64,000 bases of DNA from Falsochrobactrum tianjinense (GCF_019100495.1 NZ_JAHRVA010000001.1:750597-814596); one strand, 5' to 3'. Counted from the stretch's first letter, positions 32,368-42,475 are shown. Program-made: numbers and translations. Notes: generated by a model from the sequence alone, not told the origin.

Positions 32368-32775
32368 TCAGGCCCCGTTGGATTTCTCCTCCGGAGACAA
32401 GATTTTCATGACTGCTGCATAGTTGCGGCCAAGGCTCTCGAATAAGGCGTTGTCCCCGGTTAGAGGGGCGACAGAAAGCGTGGTTCCATCATTGCGTAGC
32501 GTGACGAAGATGACCTGATCCTGCGGCTGTCCGGCAATGGCGATTGCGCCGATACGCTGCGCGTCTTTGGTGTCGAGAGCGGGCATATTGAAGAGTACTT
32601 CGCCGCCGATCCGTTCAGCGGCCTTGGCAAGGGCTGCGTCGAACCCTTCGGTCAGAACGTCAATGGCGCCGAGCGCAAACTCAAGTTCCACAGCTTCGAG
32701 CGACATGATTTCCGGTTCGGTATCAGTCGAGCCGGATGACGCTGATAAACAGCCATGATGAAGGGTGCGTTCCAT
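32368..32775 (-). CDS. Hypothetical protein, 135 residues
   Basis: I do not recognise this protein. From the ATG at 32775, chosen because GGAGAGGA lies just upstream, it reads MERTLHHGCLSASSGSTDTEPEIMSLEAVELEFALGAID... It is soluble, acidic and Ala/Leu/Glu-rich, with a helical first half and a beta-like second half (QDQVIFVTLRNDGTTLSVAPLTG). An upstream in-frame start at 32898 exists but has a poor context. It is the only gene on this strand between ppdK and the MBL gene. Confidence 0.7.
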   Translation of the reverse strand: MERTLHHGCLSASSGSTDTEPEIMSLEAVELEFALGAIDVLTEGFDAALAKAAERIGGEVLFNMPALDTKDAQRIGAIAIAGQPQDQVIFVTLRNDGTTLSVAPLTGDNALFESLGRNYAAVMKILSPEEKSNGA

Positions 32776-32991
32776 ACCGTCCTCTCCGACGAATCCGAAA
32801 AAAGCCCCCATATACGCAATCATGCCTTTCGTTAGAAGTTGCTGCAATAGGCTTTCTATTGATTTAGCTATATTTTTTCCGTTTCCTTCAAGCTGCATGA
32901 ATTAGCAGGCGAAACAACGCCTGCATTCTTTTGCCGGGCCGGTGTCTCTGCTATGCATGGGCGCAATTGCACATATTGTCTGGAACGTCGT

Positions 32992-33780
32992 ATGAGAAAG
33001 CTTCGCTATCAGCGCCGTCAATCGCGCTCAGCTATATGGGCGCTGCGTTTTGGCATGTTTTCAACGGTGCTTCTGGCACTCGGTTTTTTCATCCATCGCT
33101 TCTGGGTGCTGGAAACGCCGGATTTCGTGCTGGTGGCTGGCTTGAGCGGAGTTCTTGCGCTCCTTGCTTTGCTATGCGCGGTCAAGGGATTTCGCAATTT
33201 ATGGATCAATGGCGACAAGGGTGGCGCACGATCGTTCTGGGGCGGCTTTCTTGCCTTTGTTGTGCTGTTGCCGCTTTGCATCGCGGGTGGCCTCTGGTAC
33301 GGCTCGCCGCCGCTCTATGATCTGGCCACCGATTTCCAGGCGCCGCCGCAATTCCCGGCCCAGATGCCTGAACGCCTGCCGCGCATGAACTCGATCACGG
33401 CAGGTATGCAGAGCGAAATACTGGCGCAGATATCGGCTTATCCTGACGTTCTGGGGCGCCGGTATCAGGCAGCACCCGATCGCGTGGCGCAGGGTGTTGC
33501 AACCGCCCTGAAAGCCTTCGGCTGGACGCAGATCAGCCGGGACTCGCCTTCGGCGCAGCAGAATATGATCCGCTTTGCCGCCACCGCCCATAGTTTCATT
33601 CTTGGCCTGAAAAGCGACGTGGTTATCCGCCTGCTAGATGAAGGCGAGACAACCTATGTCGATATGCGTTCGCTGTCGCGCTACGGCAAGCGTGACATGG
33701 GACTGAACGCAGCCTTCATCACGCAATTTCTGGCGGAGCTTGAGGGCGAGGTGAACAAGGCTCCGCTCGATGTCGAATAA
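32992..33780 (+). CDS. DUF1499 family membrane protein
   Basis: A 262-residue protein of the DUF1499 family, function unknown. After a basic N-terminus (MRKLRYQRRQSR) there are three hydrophobic helices (about residues 14-32, 42-62 and 75-98), then a soluble DUF1499 domain with NSITAGMQSEILAQISAYPDVLGRRY, IRFAATAHSFILGLKSDVVIRL and the motif VDMRSLSRYGKRDMGLNA. The ATG at 32992 is preferred to one at 32953. It meets the MBL-fold gene tail to tail with no gap. Confidence 0.88.
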   Translation: MRKLRYQRRQSRSAIWALRFGMFSTVLLALGFFIHRFWVLETPDFVLVAGLSGVLALLALLCAVKGFRNLWINGDKGGARSFWGGFLAFVVLLPLCIAGGLWYGSPPLYDLATDFQAPPQFPAQMPERLPRMNSITAGMQSEILAQISAYPDVLGRRYQAAPDRVAQGVATALKAFGWTQISRDSPSAQQNMIRFAATAHSFILGLKSDVVIRLLDEGETTYVDMRSLSRYGKRDMGLNAAFITQFLAELEGEVNKAPLDVE

Positions 33781-34686
33781 TCATGCGGGTTGATAGATTC
33801 CGTCAAGCGAGGGGTTGCCGTCTGTGGTAATTTCGCCGCGCCCCGCAAGGTCTTCCAGATGGGCCAGAACCGACAGGGCCGCAGCACCATGCAGGCGCGG
33901 ATCGGTTTCGCGATAGATGGCTCTGACCATATCGGGAATGGTGCGGTCGCCCTGCACGATACGTTCAAGAATTGCACGCTCGCGCATTTTGCGATGAGCG
34001 CGCAGTCCGCGCACGAAGGCGGTCGGCTTCGTCACCGGCCCACCATGACCGGGCAGATAGATATAGTCGTCGCGCAAGAGCAGCTTGTCCAGCGAAGCCA
34101 TATAATCGCTCATTGCCCCGTCGGGCGGCGCAACGATGGATGTCGCCCATGCCATGACATGATCGGCGGAAAACAGCACGCCCGTATCTTCAAGCCCGAA
34201 AGCCATGTGGTTGGCGGCATGTCCGGGTGTATGAATGCCGCGTAATGTCCAGCCATCGCCATGAACTGCTTCGCCGTTGCCAAGCGCCAGATCGGGAACG
34301 AAGTCGGTATCGGCGCTGGCTTCCAGCATGTTGATTTCCCCTGCATGATAGGGGCGGGCGGGGCGGTGCGGTCCTTCGGCGACGCTCAGCGCGCCAAACT
34401 CGTCCTTGAGCCGCTTTGCGAGCGGCGAATGATCGCGATGGGTATGGCTGACGAAAATATGGCTGACGGGGCGACCCGCAATTGCCGCAAGAAGAGCCTG
34501 ATAATGCGCTTCGTTTTCCGGGCCAGGATCTATGACGGCAAGCGTGTCGCGGCCCACAATATAGCTGTTGGTGCCATGAAACGTGAAAGCGCTTGGATTG
34601 TTGACAGTCAGGCGCAAAATATCTTTACCCAAGGCAACCGGCGTCCCATATGAGGGGACAAAGCTGCCGTCGAAATCAAGCGCCAT
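33781..34686 (-). CDS. Metallo-beta-lactamase-fold hydrolase
   Basis: A 301-residue MBL-fold protein of the GloB/LACTB2-like group. The metal motif is SHTHRDHSP (HxHxDH), with further ligands in IHTPGHAANHM, FSADHVM and LPGHGGPV. A C-terminal helical/winged extension (GLRAHRKMRERAILERIVQGDRTIPDMVRAIYRET) is characteristic of LACTB2-type proteins. I start at MALDFDGSF (34686); the frame extends to 34848 with less typical sequence. Divergent from bioY. The substrate is unknown. Confidence 0.88.
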   Translation of the reverse strand: MALDFDGSFVPSYGTPVALGKDILRLTVNNPSAFTFHGTNSYIVGRDTLAVIDPGPENEAHYQALLAAIAGRPVSHIFVSHTHRDHSPLAKRLKDEFGALSVAEGPHRPARPYHAGEINMLEASADTDFVPDLALGNGEAVHGDGWTLRGIHTPGHAANHMAFGLEDTGVLFSADHVMAWATSIVAPPDGAMSDYMASLDKLLLRDDYIYLPGHGGPVTKPTAFVRGLRAHRKMRERAILERIVQGDRTIPDMVRAIYRETDPRLHGAAALSVLAHLEDLAGRGEITTDGNPSLDGIYQPA

Positions 34687-34808
34687 GAAATACGGTCCAG
34701 TTCTCGTTGGTTCGATTGCCGAAACGGCATAAGCCTTATATAGTTGGGTTTCAAATGGATAATCTGGGCAGAGCATCGGAAACGCCCAGTTGAAGGAGCG
34801 AGACAGGA

Positions 34809-35408
34809 ATGCGTTACGAAACCAAGTCGAAAGTTGCCACTGCATCACTTGCAGCCGAATATTTGCCTACGGGACAACTGGCGCGGGCTTTCTGGTTTGT
34901 TTCCCTTGCGCTCGTCGGCACTGCCGTCCTGACGATCTCGGCCAAGATCAAGGTCGATCTCGTCTATGTCAATGTGACGATGCAGACCTTCGCGCTCTTC
35001 GCAATCGCAGCACTTTACGGCTCCCGCCTCGCAGTCGCAACCGTCGCGCTCTACCTGCTCGAAGGCGCACTCGGCATGCCTGTCTTCACCGGAACGCCGG
35101 AAAAGGGCATCGGCCTTGCCTATATGGTCGGCCCGACGGGCGGCTATCTGCTGTCCTATCTCGCCGCGGCATGGATGGTTGGCCGCGCCGCCGACAAGGG
35201 TCTGGCGCGCAATCCGCTGGCATTGGGCGGCGTCATGCTGCTTGCCGAAGCGGTCGTGCTGGTCATGGGCGCAGGCTGGATGGCCTATCTCTTCGGTCTT
35301 GAAAAGGGCATTGCGTTCGGCTTCGGCATCTTCATCATCGGCGATCTGGTCAAGCTCGCTCTTGCCGCTTGCGGTGTTCCGGCTGTAATCGCGCTGTTCA
35401 AGCGCTGA
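34809..35408 (+). CDS. bioY: Biotin transporter substrate-binding protein
   Basis: BioY is the S-component of an ECF biotin transporter, and in many proteobacteria imports biotin alone or with BioMN. 199 residues form six hydrophobic helices; the family signature VNVTMQTFALFAIAALYGSRLAVATVALYLLEGALGMPVF is present, as is the GPTGGYLLSYLAAAW motif. No bioM or bioN gene is nearby. A hairpin terminator follows. Biotin regulator BioR often controls this gene in Brucella, but I see only a weak box-like sequence upstream. Confidence 0.95.
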   Translation: MRYETKSKVATASLAAEYLPTGQLARAFWFVSLALVGTAVLTISAKIKVDLVYVNVTMQTFALFAIAALYGSRLAVATVALYLLEGALGMPVFTGTPEKGIGLAYMVGPTGGYLLSYLAAAWMVGRAADKGLARNPLALGGVMLLAEAVVLVMGAGWMAYLFGLEKGIAFGFGIFIIGDLVKLALAACGVPAVIALFKR

Positions 35409-35434
35409 TTGCTGCGGCTCAGGCGATATTCTGG

Positions 35435-35460
35435 AAAGGCCGGATAATTCCGGCCTTTTT
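35435..35460 (+). terminator. Rho-independent terminator after bioY
   Basis: AAAGGCCGGA (35435-35444), loop TAAT, TCCGGCCTTT (35449-35458), followed by TT. It lies 27 bases after the stop. Confidence 0.85.
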
Positions 35461-35551
35461 CATATCTTTGTTGAAACTGCTTCGTGGTTGACAAGCGGCA
35501 TCGGGCAAAGTTTTGTTGTCCGGCAATCAATTTGCTTGGCGGGAGAACGAA

Positions 35552-36061
35552 GTGAGGGTTGAAACACTTGGCGTAGAGCCACTGACAAAAGCCGTTTTCG
35601 CGCCTTTCGGCGATGTGATCGAGGTCGCAGGCGCCGAGCGCCGCCTTATCAATAATGGCACGACCGAGCGTTTTCACGACTTGGCGCGCGTCGAAGCCGA
35701 GGGAACCGAGGCGCGTGTCCTCATCAATATCTTTCGCGGACAGCCCTTCGCTGCGCCCATCGACATCACCATGATGGAGCGGCATGCCTTCGGTTCGCAG
35801 GCTTTCATCCCCTTGCAGGGCAGGCCGTTTCTGGTCGTGGTGGCGGAGGATGCAGGAGGAAAGCCCGGCAAATTGCGCGCGTTTCTGGCGCATGGGGATC
35901 AGGGCGTCAATTACTGGCGCAATGTCTGGCATCATCCGCTCCTGTCACTGGAGCAGGCCAGCGATTTTCTGATTGTCGACCGTGCTGGCAAGGAAGACAA
36001 TCTGGAGGAATATTTTTTCTCCGATTTCATCTATCGTATCGACGCCATTCCGGCTTTCTGA
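35552..36061 (+). CDS. allA: Ureidoglycolate lyase
   Basis: AllA releases urea and glyoxylate from ureidoglycolate, the last step of allantoin use. The 169 residues start at a GTG (35552) preceded by GGGAGA and contain the family motifs [46 protein letters not shown] and [16 protein letters not shown]. The length matches Brucella AllA as I remember it. The hydroxyisourate hydrolase gene follows 21 bases later. Other ureide genes are not in the window. Confidence 0.94.
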   Translation: MRVETLGVEPLTKAVFAPFGDVIEVAGAERRLINNGTTERFHDLARVEAEGTEARVLINIFRGQPFAAPIDITMMERHAFGSQAFIPLQGRPFLVVVAEDAGGKPGKLRAFLAHGDQGVNYWRNVWHHPLLSLEQASDFLIVDRAGKEDNLEEYFFSDFIYRIDAIPAF

Positions 36062-36082
36062 ACAGCAAATCCAAGGACCATC

Positions 36083-36439
36083 ATGGGCAAGCTCTCCACT
36101 CATGTTCTAGATACAGCTCATGGCAGTCCCGCTGCTGCGATGCGAATCGAACTTTATCGAATCGCTGCAAATGGCACGCCGGAACTGATCAAGCGCACCG
36201 TGACCAATCTGGACGGCCGCACCGATGCGCCGCTTCTTGAGGGCGGCGAAATGCGCAGCGGCACCTATGAACTGCAATTTCATGTGGCCGAATATTTTGA
36301 AGGCCGTGGCGCGGATCTCTCCAACCCGCCATTTCTCGATCTGGTTCCGATTCGTTTTGCGATTGCCGATGCGGACGGCCATTATCATGTGCCACTACTC
36401 GTAAGCCCGTGGGCCTATTCAACCTACCGCGGCAGCTGA
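36083..36439 (+). CDS. hiuH: 5-hydroxyisourate hydrolase (transthyretin-like)
   Basis: A 118-residue transthyretin-related protein that hydrolyses 5-hydroxyisourate, the product of uricase. Features are the N-terminal [15 protein letters not shown], the central [10 protein letters not shown], and the C-terminal tetrapeptide YRGS that defines the enzyme as opposed to true transthyretin. It lacks a signal peptide, so it is cytoplasmic. It is coupled with allA in a two-gene purine-degradation unit. Confidence 0.95.
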   Translation: MGKLSTHVLDTAHGSPAAAMRIELYRIAANGTPELIKRTVTNLDGRTDAPLLEGGEMRSGTYELQFHVAEYFEGRGADLSNPPFLDLVPIRFAIADADGHYHVPLLVSPWAYSTYRGS

Positions 36440-36505
36440 ACGAACTTATCCCCGCCTTTAAAACTGCGGGTAAGCTCCTCGTATTGTCAATGCGAGGAAC
36501 TGTTC

Positions 36506-37342
36506 ATGGACCAAACACCCAATCTAAAGCTTCCCTATATCCTGCCCAGCCAGGCGCAGAAGCACGTCACCCACAATGAAGCATTGCGGCTGCTTGATGC
36601 CGTGGTGCACTTGAGCGTCCGTTCGCGCATGCAGGCCGAAGCGCCCGAAACGCCCTTGGCGGGAGAACGTTATATCGTGGCATCTTCCGCCGTCGGGTCT
36701 TGGGGCGGTAAAGATCATCTGATTGCCTCTTACATTGATGGTGGGTGGTTGTTCGTGTCGCCCGCCAAAGGCTGGCTGGCCTATATCGAAGACGAAGCCG
36801 GACTGATGGTATTCAACGGTATAAACTGGGAAGGCACGGCCTCGGTGCCTGACAGCCTGTCGCTCTCACTGCTGGGTGTGCAGGCGACCGCTGACGCGAT
36901 CAATCGTTTCGCGGTTTCGTCCGAGGCGAGCCTGTTCAACAATGCCGGTGCCGGTCATCAGGTGAAGGTCAACAAGCAGGCATCGACGGATACGGCCAGC
37001 CTGCTATTCCAGGCCAATTGGACCGGCCATGCGGAAATGGGATTGAATGGCGATAATAATTTCAGCATCAAGGTTGGCGATGATAGCGGCAATTGGCGCG
37101 AAGCCGTCAAGGTGGATCACGCCACGGGAAATGTTGCGGTCGGCTCGGTGTGGCCACAAACGCGATTGCATGTCGACGGCCCCATCCGTCCCGCATCCTA
37201 TAGCGTGGCTGGCCTGCCATCGGCTGCGATGCATGGCGCGGGGGCTATGGTTTTTGTGACCGATGCCGGTACGGGTGCGCAAATGGTCTGTTCGGATGGC
37301 AGTGTCTGGAGGGACATGCGCGCCGGCGCAATTATCGCTTGA
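36506..37342 (+). CDS. DUF2793 protein (phage tail/GTA-related family)
   Basis: A 278-residue protein whose first 120 residues match the DUF2793 family: NLKLPYILPSQAQKHVTHNEALRLLDAVVHL, then GERYIVASSAVGSWGGKDHLIASYIDGGWLFVSPAKGW. DUF2793 proteins occur beside phage and gene-transfer-agent genes. The C-terminal half is beta-rich (FSIKVGDDSGNWREAVKVDHATGNVAVG...) and resembles phage tail-fibre ends. No phage genes surround it. The ATG at 36506 follows GCGAGGAACTG. Its 3' end overlaps the AraC gene by 11 bases, tail to tail. Confidence 0.86.
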   Translation: MDQTPNLKLPYILPSQAQKHVTHNEALRLLDAVVHLSVRSRMQAEAPETPLAGERYIVASSAVGSWGGKDHLIASYIDGGWLFVSPAKGWLAYIEDEAGLMVFNGINWEGTASVPDSLSLSLLGVQATADAINRFAVSSEASLFNNAGAGHQVKVNKQASTDTASLLFQANWTGHAEMGLNGDNNFSIKVGDDSGNWREAVKVDHATGNVAVGSVWPQTRLHVDGPIRPASYSVAGLPSAAMHGAGAMVFVTDAGTGAQMVCSDGSVWRDMRAGAIIA

Positions 37343-38417
37343 GCCGGTGAATTGTTTCCCGGCGGATTGGCTGGGAAATGTCGAGTTTTGTTGCCTGACA
37401 GGTTAAATGACTATGAAGCGAAAGTACGCTGCTTTCCAGTTGCGGCGGTAAAGTGTCTGCTTCGCGAATTTTCTTGGGAGAAAATCCGAAGCGTGACCTG
37501 AACGCCCGGACAAACTGCGTTCCATCGCGAAAACCGCAATGATAGGCGATTTCCTTGAAGGAAACCGGCTTGTCCTTCCTGCTGGTTAAGATCCGGTTTG
37601 CATGATCAAGCCGTCGGTCGCGGATAGCCTTGGCGACACCGCCATCGGCTTCCAGTGTGCGATAAAGGTGAGAGCGGGATACCCGGAAATGCTGCATGAG
37701 CGAATGCGGACCCATCAGCGGATTGGCTATATTGTCCTCTATATAGGCGAGAATGCGCGAGCGCATGGGCTGGCTGACCGGCAGGTTTTCGGGAAAACCT
37801 TCATTGTTGCCATGGATACCGCTGGCGAGCAGCAACAGGATTGCTTCCTTGGCCGCTTCAGCTTCCGCAATCGTCAGCTCGTTAATGGTGCAATTCACCT
37901 CTTTAAGGTATTTGGCAAGAAGGCGGGTGATAGCAGCCTTGGCTTTCAGAACAACGCCGTGCAGGTTGCATAACCCGACATGCTTTTCCAGTTCGTGCCG
38001 CGGCATCACCACCGTAATGCGCGAACCGGCCTCCACCTCGCTGGACACTACTTGCGACAGGTCGTGAATGAGGATGTCGCCGGGCCCGGCTCGGATGCTG
38101 GCGCCGTTAAAATTTCCCTGCATCCTGCCCGCTAGTATGAGCTGTAACATATAATGGTTAAAGTGGCTCCGGGCGATGATGCTCTTTGTGCGCTTGTAGG
38201 TTTGGCTGTTGAATGTGACCGAGCCGACAAGTACCGTACCGAGCATATGAAACCGCAAGGATCCATTAAGGCCTTGATTATCTTTATCATTTAGAGGGGA
38301 TACTTCGTAGAGAAGTTTCAGTGCCTCGCGCCAGAAGCCGTCCCGGATTGTGGAATCCACCATGTCGGTTGACAGAAACACTTCGCTGGCGATGTCGGTT
38401 CTGTCATGGTTCAGCAA
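37332..38417 (-). CDS. AraC-family transcription regulator
   Basis: A 361-residue regulator with an N-terminal sensing region (about residues 1-220, AraC-binding-like/DUF-type) and a C-terminal double helix-turn-helix (about 235-335), including HSLMQHFRVSRSHLYRTLEADGGVAKAIRDRRLDHANRILTSRKD and FKEIAYHCGFRDGTQFVRAFRSRFGFSP. The frame begins at a TTG (38417) after AAGGTCGAGAG; the first ATG (38363) has no ribosome-binding site. From memory, a B. melitensis AraC regulator in this location (BMEI1384) was tested for virulence. The effector is unknown. Confidence 0.88.
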   Translation of the reverse strand: MLNHDRTDIASEVFLSTDMVDSTIRDGFWREALKLLYEVSPLNDKDNQGLNGSLRFHMLGTVLVGSVTFNSQTYKRTKSIIARSHFNHYMLQLILAGRMQGNFNGASIRAGPGDILIHDLSQVVSSEVEAGSRITVVMPRHELEKHVGLCNLHGVVLKAKAAITRLLAKYLKEVNCTINELTIAEAEAAKEAILLLLASGIHGNNEGFPENLPVSQPMRSRILAYIEDNIANPLMGPHSLMQHFRVSRSHLYRTLEADGGVAKAIRDRRLDHANRILTSRKDKPVSFKEIAYHCGFRDGTQFVRAFRSRFGFSPKKIREADTLPPQLESSVLSLHSHLTCQATKLDISQPIRRETIHRLKR

Positions 38418-38696
38418 TGCTCTCGACCTTTATTTATGTCCACCCTGTGCTTGAGTGTAGGTCGATGTTAATCCATTTTTGGGAATTACTGCAATAATAA
38501 ACTCATATATATTGAGTTATCATATAGTATAAGTGATAATTTATTATTGATATTGTGTTCTTGCAAAGCGATAACGTAATTTAATTCTATTTAATAATTC
38601 TTATTTGTAATAATATTTATTTTTCACTCTTGTGGGTATGATAGTAAATGTTCATGGCGATTGAATCGCCATGAACTGTTTTCTTTGTGATGTGCT
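38418..38696. promoter_or_regulatory. AT-rich intergenic region with two inverted repeats
   Basis: The 279 bases between the AraC start and the betB stop are strikingly AT-rich and hold no gene. AACTCA (38500-38505), 7-nt spacer, TGAGTT (38513-38518) is operator-like and lies 83 bases upstream of the AraC start. TTCATGGCGAT (38651-38661), loop TGA, ATCGCCATGAA (38665-38675) is a perfect 11-bp hairpin 22 bases beyond the betB stop and is the probable betIAB terminator, though without a clean T-run on that strand. Confidence 0.55.
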
Positions 38697-40160
38697 TTAA
38701 TAGGGGCTGTCGACCTTGCCCATTTCGACATAGACAGTCTTGATCTGGCTGTAATGCGAGAGCGCCGCGATACCATTCTCGCGCCCGATGCCTGATTGCT
38801 TGTAACCGCCAAACGGTACTTCCACCGGCGTCAGATTATAGGCATTGATCCAGCAGGTGCCGGCCTTGATCTGTCCGATTACGCGATGGCCGCGTGCGAG
38901 ATCGGCGGTGAACACGCCTGCGGCAAGGCCGAATTCCGTATCGTTGGCCCGTGTGATGACTTCCTCTTCGTTCGAAAATTCCAATACGCTCATCACGGGC
39001 CCGAAAATCTCTTCGCGCGCGATCGTCATCTCGTCGGTGACATCGGTAAAGACGGTAGGCTCGATGAAGAAGCCCTTATCGAAGCCTTGCAGTTTGGGGA
39101 TGCCGCCGCCGCAGGCAAGCGTCGCGCCTTCCTTTTTGCCTTGCTCGATATAGGACAGAATCTTGTTGCGTTGCGCGGCATTTATCAGTGGACCCATCTG
39201 CGTGGCCTCATCCAGCGGATCGCCGATGCGGATGGCGCGCGTGCGCTCGATAAGGCGTTCCACAAACCGCTCGCGGATGGCTTTGTGCACGAAAACGCGC
39301 GTGCCGTTGGAGCAGACCTGTCCGGTCGAATAGAAATTGCCGAGCATCGCACCGCCGATGGCGCTTTCAAGATCCGCGTCATCGAAGATGATGATGGGCG
39401 ATTTGCCGCCAAGCTCCATGGTGACATGTTTGAGGTGTTCGCCCGCCTGTGCCATGATGCGCTTGCCCGTCGGCACGGAGCCAGTGAGCGAAACCTTGGC
39501 TGTCAGGCGGTGATTGACGAGGGCTGCGCCGACTTCGCCAAAGCCCTGAACGACATTGAACAGCCCATCCGGCAGGCCCGCTTCCTGATAGGCTTCGGCA
39601 AGGGCCAGTGCGGAAAGGGGGGTGTTTTCGGAAGGCTTGAAGATGAAGGCATTGCCCATGGCGAGTGCCGGGGCGGATTTCCACGCGGCGATCTGGATCG
39701 GATAATTCCATGCGCCGATGCCCACGCAAATGCCCAGCGCCTCTCGGCGCGTATAGGCGAATGAGCCGCCCAGTTCCACGAATTCGCCGTTGAAACCGGA
39801 AATGATCCCGCCGAAGAACTCCAGCGCGTCGGCTGCCGAAGCCGCATCCGCGACCAGTGTTTCCTGTAATGCCTTGCCGGTATCGAGCGTTTCGATCTTC
39901 GAGAGCTTTTTGTTTTTCTCGCGCAGGATTTGCGCCGTGCGCCGCAGGATGCGGCCACGCTCGACGGGTTTGAGTGCTGCCCATTCGGCCTGTGCCTTCA
40001 GCGCTGCGACAAACGCACTTTCGATCACATCGGGCGTTGCCGTATGAAGCCTCGCGATTTCTTCGCCCGTTGCCGGATAGATGACGGGAAGCGGTTTACC
40101 GGCCTTGTCCTCCACATATGCGCCGCCGATAAAATGCGAGGCTTTCGGCTGTATTTTCAT
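38697..40160 (-). CDS. betB: Betaine aldehyde dehydrogenase
   Basis: Oxidises betaine aldehyde to glycine betaine with NAD(P)+, the second step of osmoprotectant synthesis from choline. The 487 residues carry the aldehyde dehydrogenase glutamate motif [13 protein letters not shown], the catalytic cysteine in [15 protein letters not shown], and the NAD-binding GSVPTGKRI. The ATG at 40160 follows GAGGAGAAG; an upstream in-frame extension to 40298 overlaps betA and is not used. Last gene of the betI-betA-betB cluster. Confidence 0.96.
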   Translation of the reverse strand: MKIQPKASHFIGGAYVEDKAGKPLPVIYPATGEEIARLHTATPDVIESAFVAALKAQAEWAALKPVERGRILRRTAQILREKNKKLSKIETLDTGKALQETLVADAASAADALEFFGGIISGFNGEFVELGGSFAYTRREALGICVGIGAWNYPIQIAAWKSAPALAMGNAFIFKPSENTPLSALALAEAYQEAGLPDGLFNVVQGFGEVGAALVNHRLTAKVSLTGSVPTGKRIMAQAGEHLKHVTMELGGKSPIIIFDDADLESAIGGAMLGNFYSTGQVCSNGTRVFVHKAIRERFVERLIERTRAIRIGDPLDEATQMGPLINAAQRNKILSYIEQGKKEGATLACGGGIPKLQGFDKGFFIEPTVFTDVTDEMTIAREEIFGPVMSVLEFSNEEEVITRANDTEFGLAAGVFTADLARGHRVIGQIKAGTCWINAYNLTPVEVPFGGYKQSGIGRENGIAALSHYSQIKTVYVEMGKVDSPY

Positions 40161-40179
40161 GTTCTTCTCCTCGATATTA

Positions 40180-41829
40180 TCAGCGATCCGAAACCTGCCA
40201 GCGCGGATTGATCCACGGCTCCTGATTGGAACGCGGCAGCGGTGTGCGGCCAAGTATATGGTCTGCGGCTTTCTCGCCCGCCATGATCGACGGGCCATTG
40301 AGATTGCCGTTGGTGATGCGTGGGAAGATGGATGAATCCGCTACGCGCAATCCTTCGACACCAATCACGCGACACTCAGGATCAACCACTGCGAAGGGAT
40401 CGTCAACCGCGCCCATCCGCGCAGTGCCGCAAGGATGAAAGGCGCTCTCCGCATGTGCGCGGATGAAACTGTCGATTTCCTCATCGGTTTGAACATCTGC
40501 ACCCGGCTGGATTTCTGCGCCCCGATAGGGAGCGAAGGCGTCCTGTCCGAAGATTTCGCGCGTCAGCCGCACGCAATGGCGGAAATCGGCCCAGTCATCC
40601 TCATGCGACATGTAATTGAACAGGATGCGGGGTTTATCGTGCGGATTGGCCGAACGCAAGGATACGCTGCCGCGGGATTTCGAGCGCATCGGCCCGACAT
40701 GGGCCTGAAAGCCATGCGATTGCGCCGCCGCCTTGCCGTCATAGCGTATGGCTGCGGGAAGGAAGTGATATTGAATATCGGGATATTCGACACCCGCTTT
40801 CGAGCGCACGAAAGCTGCCGATTCGAAATGATTGGTCGCGCCATGGCCCGATTTGAAGAACAGCCACTCCGCCCCGATCAGCGCCTTGGAGAACAGGTTG
40901 AGCTTGGAATAAAGCGTGATGGGCTGCGTGCATTCCTGCTGGATATAGACTTCCATATGGTCTTGAAGATTTTGCCCGACACCGGGACGGTCGGCAACTA
41001 CCTCTATGCCGTGCTCGGCAAGATGGGCGGCGGGACCGATGCCTGAAAGCATGAGCAGCTTGGGCGAATTGATGGACGAGGCCGCAATAATGACTTCGCG
41101 CCGCGCGCGGATGGTGGAGAATGTGCGACCTGCTTCGATTTCCACGCCGACGGCGCGCTTGCCTTCCATCACGACCTTGCGGGCAAGCCCCCTGACCAAC
41201 TGCACATTGGGGCGCTTGAGCGCGGGCTTGAGATAGGCATTGGCTGCCGACCAGCGACGTCCATTATAGATCGTCTGCTCCATCGGGCCGAAGCCTTCCT
41301 GCTTCGCGCCGTTATAGTCATCCGTAACTTCGAAGCCCGCCTCGCGTCCGGCGTCGATAAAGGCCTTGAACAGCGGATTGTCGCGACGTCCGCGCTGGAT
41401 ATGCATCGGCCCGTCAGTGCCGCGCCAGCCCTCCTGTCCGCCATGGGCATTTTCCATGCGTTTGAAATAGGGCAGCACATCGGCGAAGGCCCAGCCCTGC
41501 GCACCGCTTTCGGCCCAATGGTCATAATCGCGCGCATGGCCGCGCACATAAACCATGCCATTGATCGAGGATGACCCGCCCAACACCTTGCCGCGCGGCG
41601 TCACCAGGCTGCGTCCGCCAAGATGCGGTTCCGGCTCGGTCGCAAAGCCCCAGTCATAGGTCTCCATATTCATGGGCATGGAGAGGGCTGCGGGCATCTG
41701 GATCAGCGGGCCGATATCCGGACCGCCGAACTCGATGACGATCACCGAATGCTGCCCGTCTTCCGACAGGCGATAGGCCATGGCGGAACCGGCGGAGCCG
41801 GAGCCGATGATAATGAAATCCGCTTCCAT
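40180..41829 (-). CDS. betA: Choline dehydrogenase
   Basis: A 549-residue GMC oxidoreductase oxidising choline to betaine aldehyde, membrane-associated and FAD-dependent. The N-terminal dinucleotide-binding motif is [23 protein letters not shown] signatures are [24 protein letters not shown] and the later [16 protein letters not shown]. The catalytic histidine lies in [13 protein letters not shown]. The start at 41829 is one base after the betI stop, so the two are tightly coupled. betB follows 19 bases after the stop. Confidence 0.96.
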   Translation of the reverse strand: MEADFIIIGSGSAGSAMAYRLSEDGQHSVIVIEFGGPDIGPLIQMPAALSMPMNMETYDWGFATEPEPHLGGRSLVTPRGKVLGGSSSINGMVYVRGHARDYDHWAESGAQGWAFADVLPYFKRMENAHGGQEGWRGTDGPMHIQRGRRDNPLFKAFIDAGREAGFEVTDDYNGAKQEGFGPMEQTIYNGRRWSAANAYLKPALKRPNVQLVRGLARKVVMEGKRAVGVEIEAGRTFSTIRARREVIIAASSINSPKLLMLSGIGPAAHLAEHGIEVVADRPGVGQNLQDHMEVYIQQECTQPITLYSKLNLFSKALIGAEWLFFKSGHGATNHFESAAFVRSKAGVEYPDIQYHFLPAAIRYDGKAAAQSHGFQAHVGPMRSKSRGSVSLRSANPHDKPRILFNYMSHEDDWADFRHCVRLTREIFGQDAFAPYRGAEIQPGADVQTDEEIDSFIRAHAESAFHPCGTARMGAVDDPFAVVDPECRVIGVEGLRVADSSIFPRITNGNLNGPSIMAGEKAADHILGRTPLPRSNQEPWINPRWQVSDR

Positions 41830-41830
41830 A

Positions 41831-42415
41831 TTATTTTTCCCCCGAAAGCTGCATGGCAATATATTCCTCCACCAGCGCGGTTGCGGATGCTGCATCCGGC
41901 GTGCCTGCGCCCAGCGCGTGGCGAATATAAAGCCCGTCGATCAGCGCTCCCGCGCCCTCGGCGATATGATTTGCCCGCTCCCGCCCGGTCAGTTGTGCAA
42001 GGGCGAACACCAGATTGGAATGAAGCCGCCGCGCATAGACGCGCAATAGCCGCCGTGTATCCTCCGATTGCTGCGCATGAACGTAGAAGGTCAGCCAGGC
42101 GGCAATGGTTTCCCGCGAGAATTGCGCTGCGGAAAAATTGACCGCGATGATCGCCGCAAGGCGCTCATGCGGCGTCTGCGCATGTCCGGTTGCTTTGTTG
42201 AGATCATTGCCCAATTCACGCAGCAAATGGCGCATGGTGGCGAGGATCAGCTTGTCCTTGCCGCCAAAATAGTGATGTGCGAGGGCGGGCGATACCCCCG
42301 CCTCGTGGGCGATCTGCGCAACTGTCACATCCAGCGAGCCGCGTTGGCCGATGGTGCGTATGGCGGCATCGATAAGCTCGCGCCGACGCTGGGGTTCCAT
42401 TCCGATTTTTGGCAT
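41831..42415 (-). CDS. betI: Choline-responsive TetR-family repressor
   Basis: BetI represses the bet genes until choline is present. The 194-residue protein has an N-terminal TetR helix-turn-helix (about residues 10-55: [47 protein letters not shown]) and a helical ligand-binding C-terminal domain typical of BetI ([20 protein letters not shown]). It is the first gene of the betIAB unit. A palindrome just upstream is the likely operator. Confidence 0.95.
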   Translation of the reverse strand: MPKIGMEPQRRRELIDAAIRTIGQRGSLDVTVAQIAHEAGVSPALAHHYFGGKDKLILATMRHLLRELGNDLNKATGHAQTPHERLAAIIAVNFSAAQFSRETIAAWLTFYVHAQQSEDTRRLLRVYARRLHSNLVFALAQLTGRERANHIAEGAGALIDGLYIRHALGAGTPDAASATALVEEYIAMQLSGEK

Positions 42416-42455
42416 TTCCGTTCGTATCTCATGTTAATTGCTCGCTATTCTATTT

Positions 42456-42475
42456 TTGATTGACTGATCAATCAA
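42456..42475. promoter_or_regulatory. betI: Probable BetI operator
   Basis: TTGATTGACTGATCAATCAA is an imperfect 20-bp palindrome (8 of 10 half-site positions symmetric), 40 bases upstream of the betI ATG. TTGATTGA/TCAATCAA half-sites are like BetI operators described in other proteobacteria. It lies in the gap shared with the divergent asparaginase gene. Confidence 0.72.

Noticed and set aside
34745-34758. Possible BioR box before bioY
   Set aside because: TTATATAGTT matches only about 7 of 10 positions of TTATMKATAA and lacks the symmetric second half.
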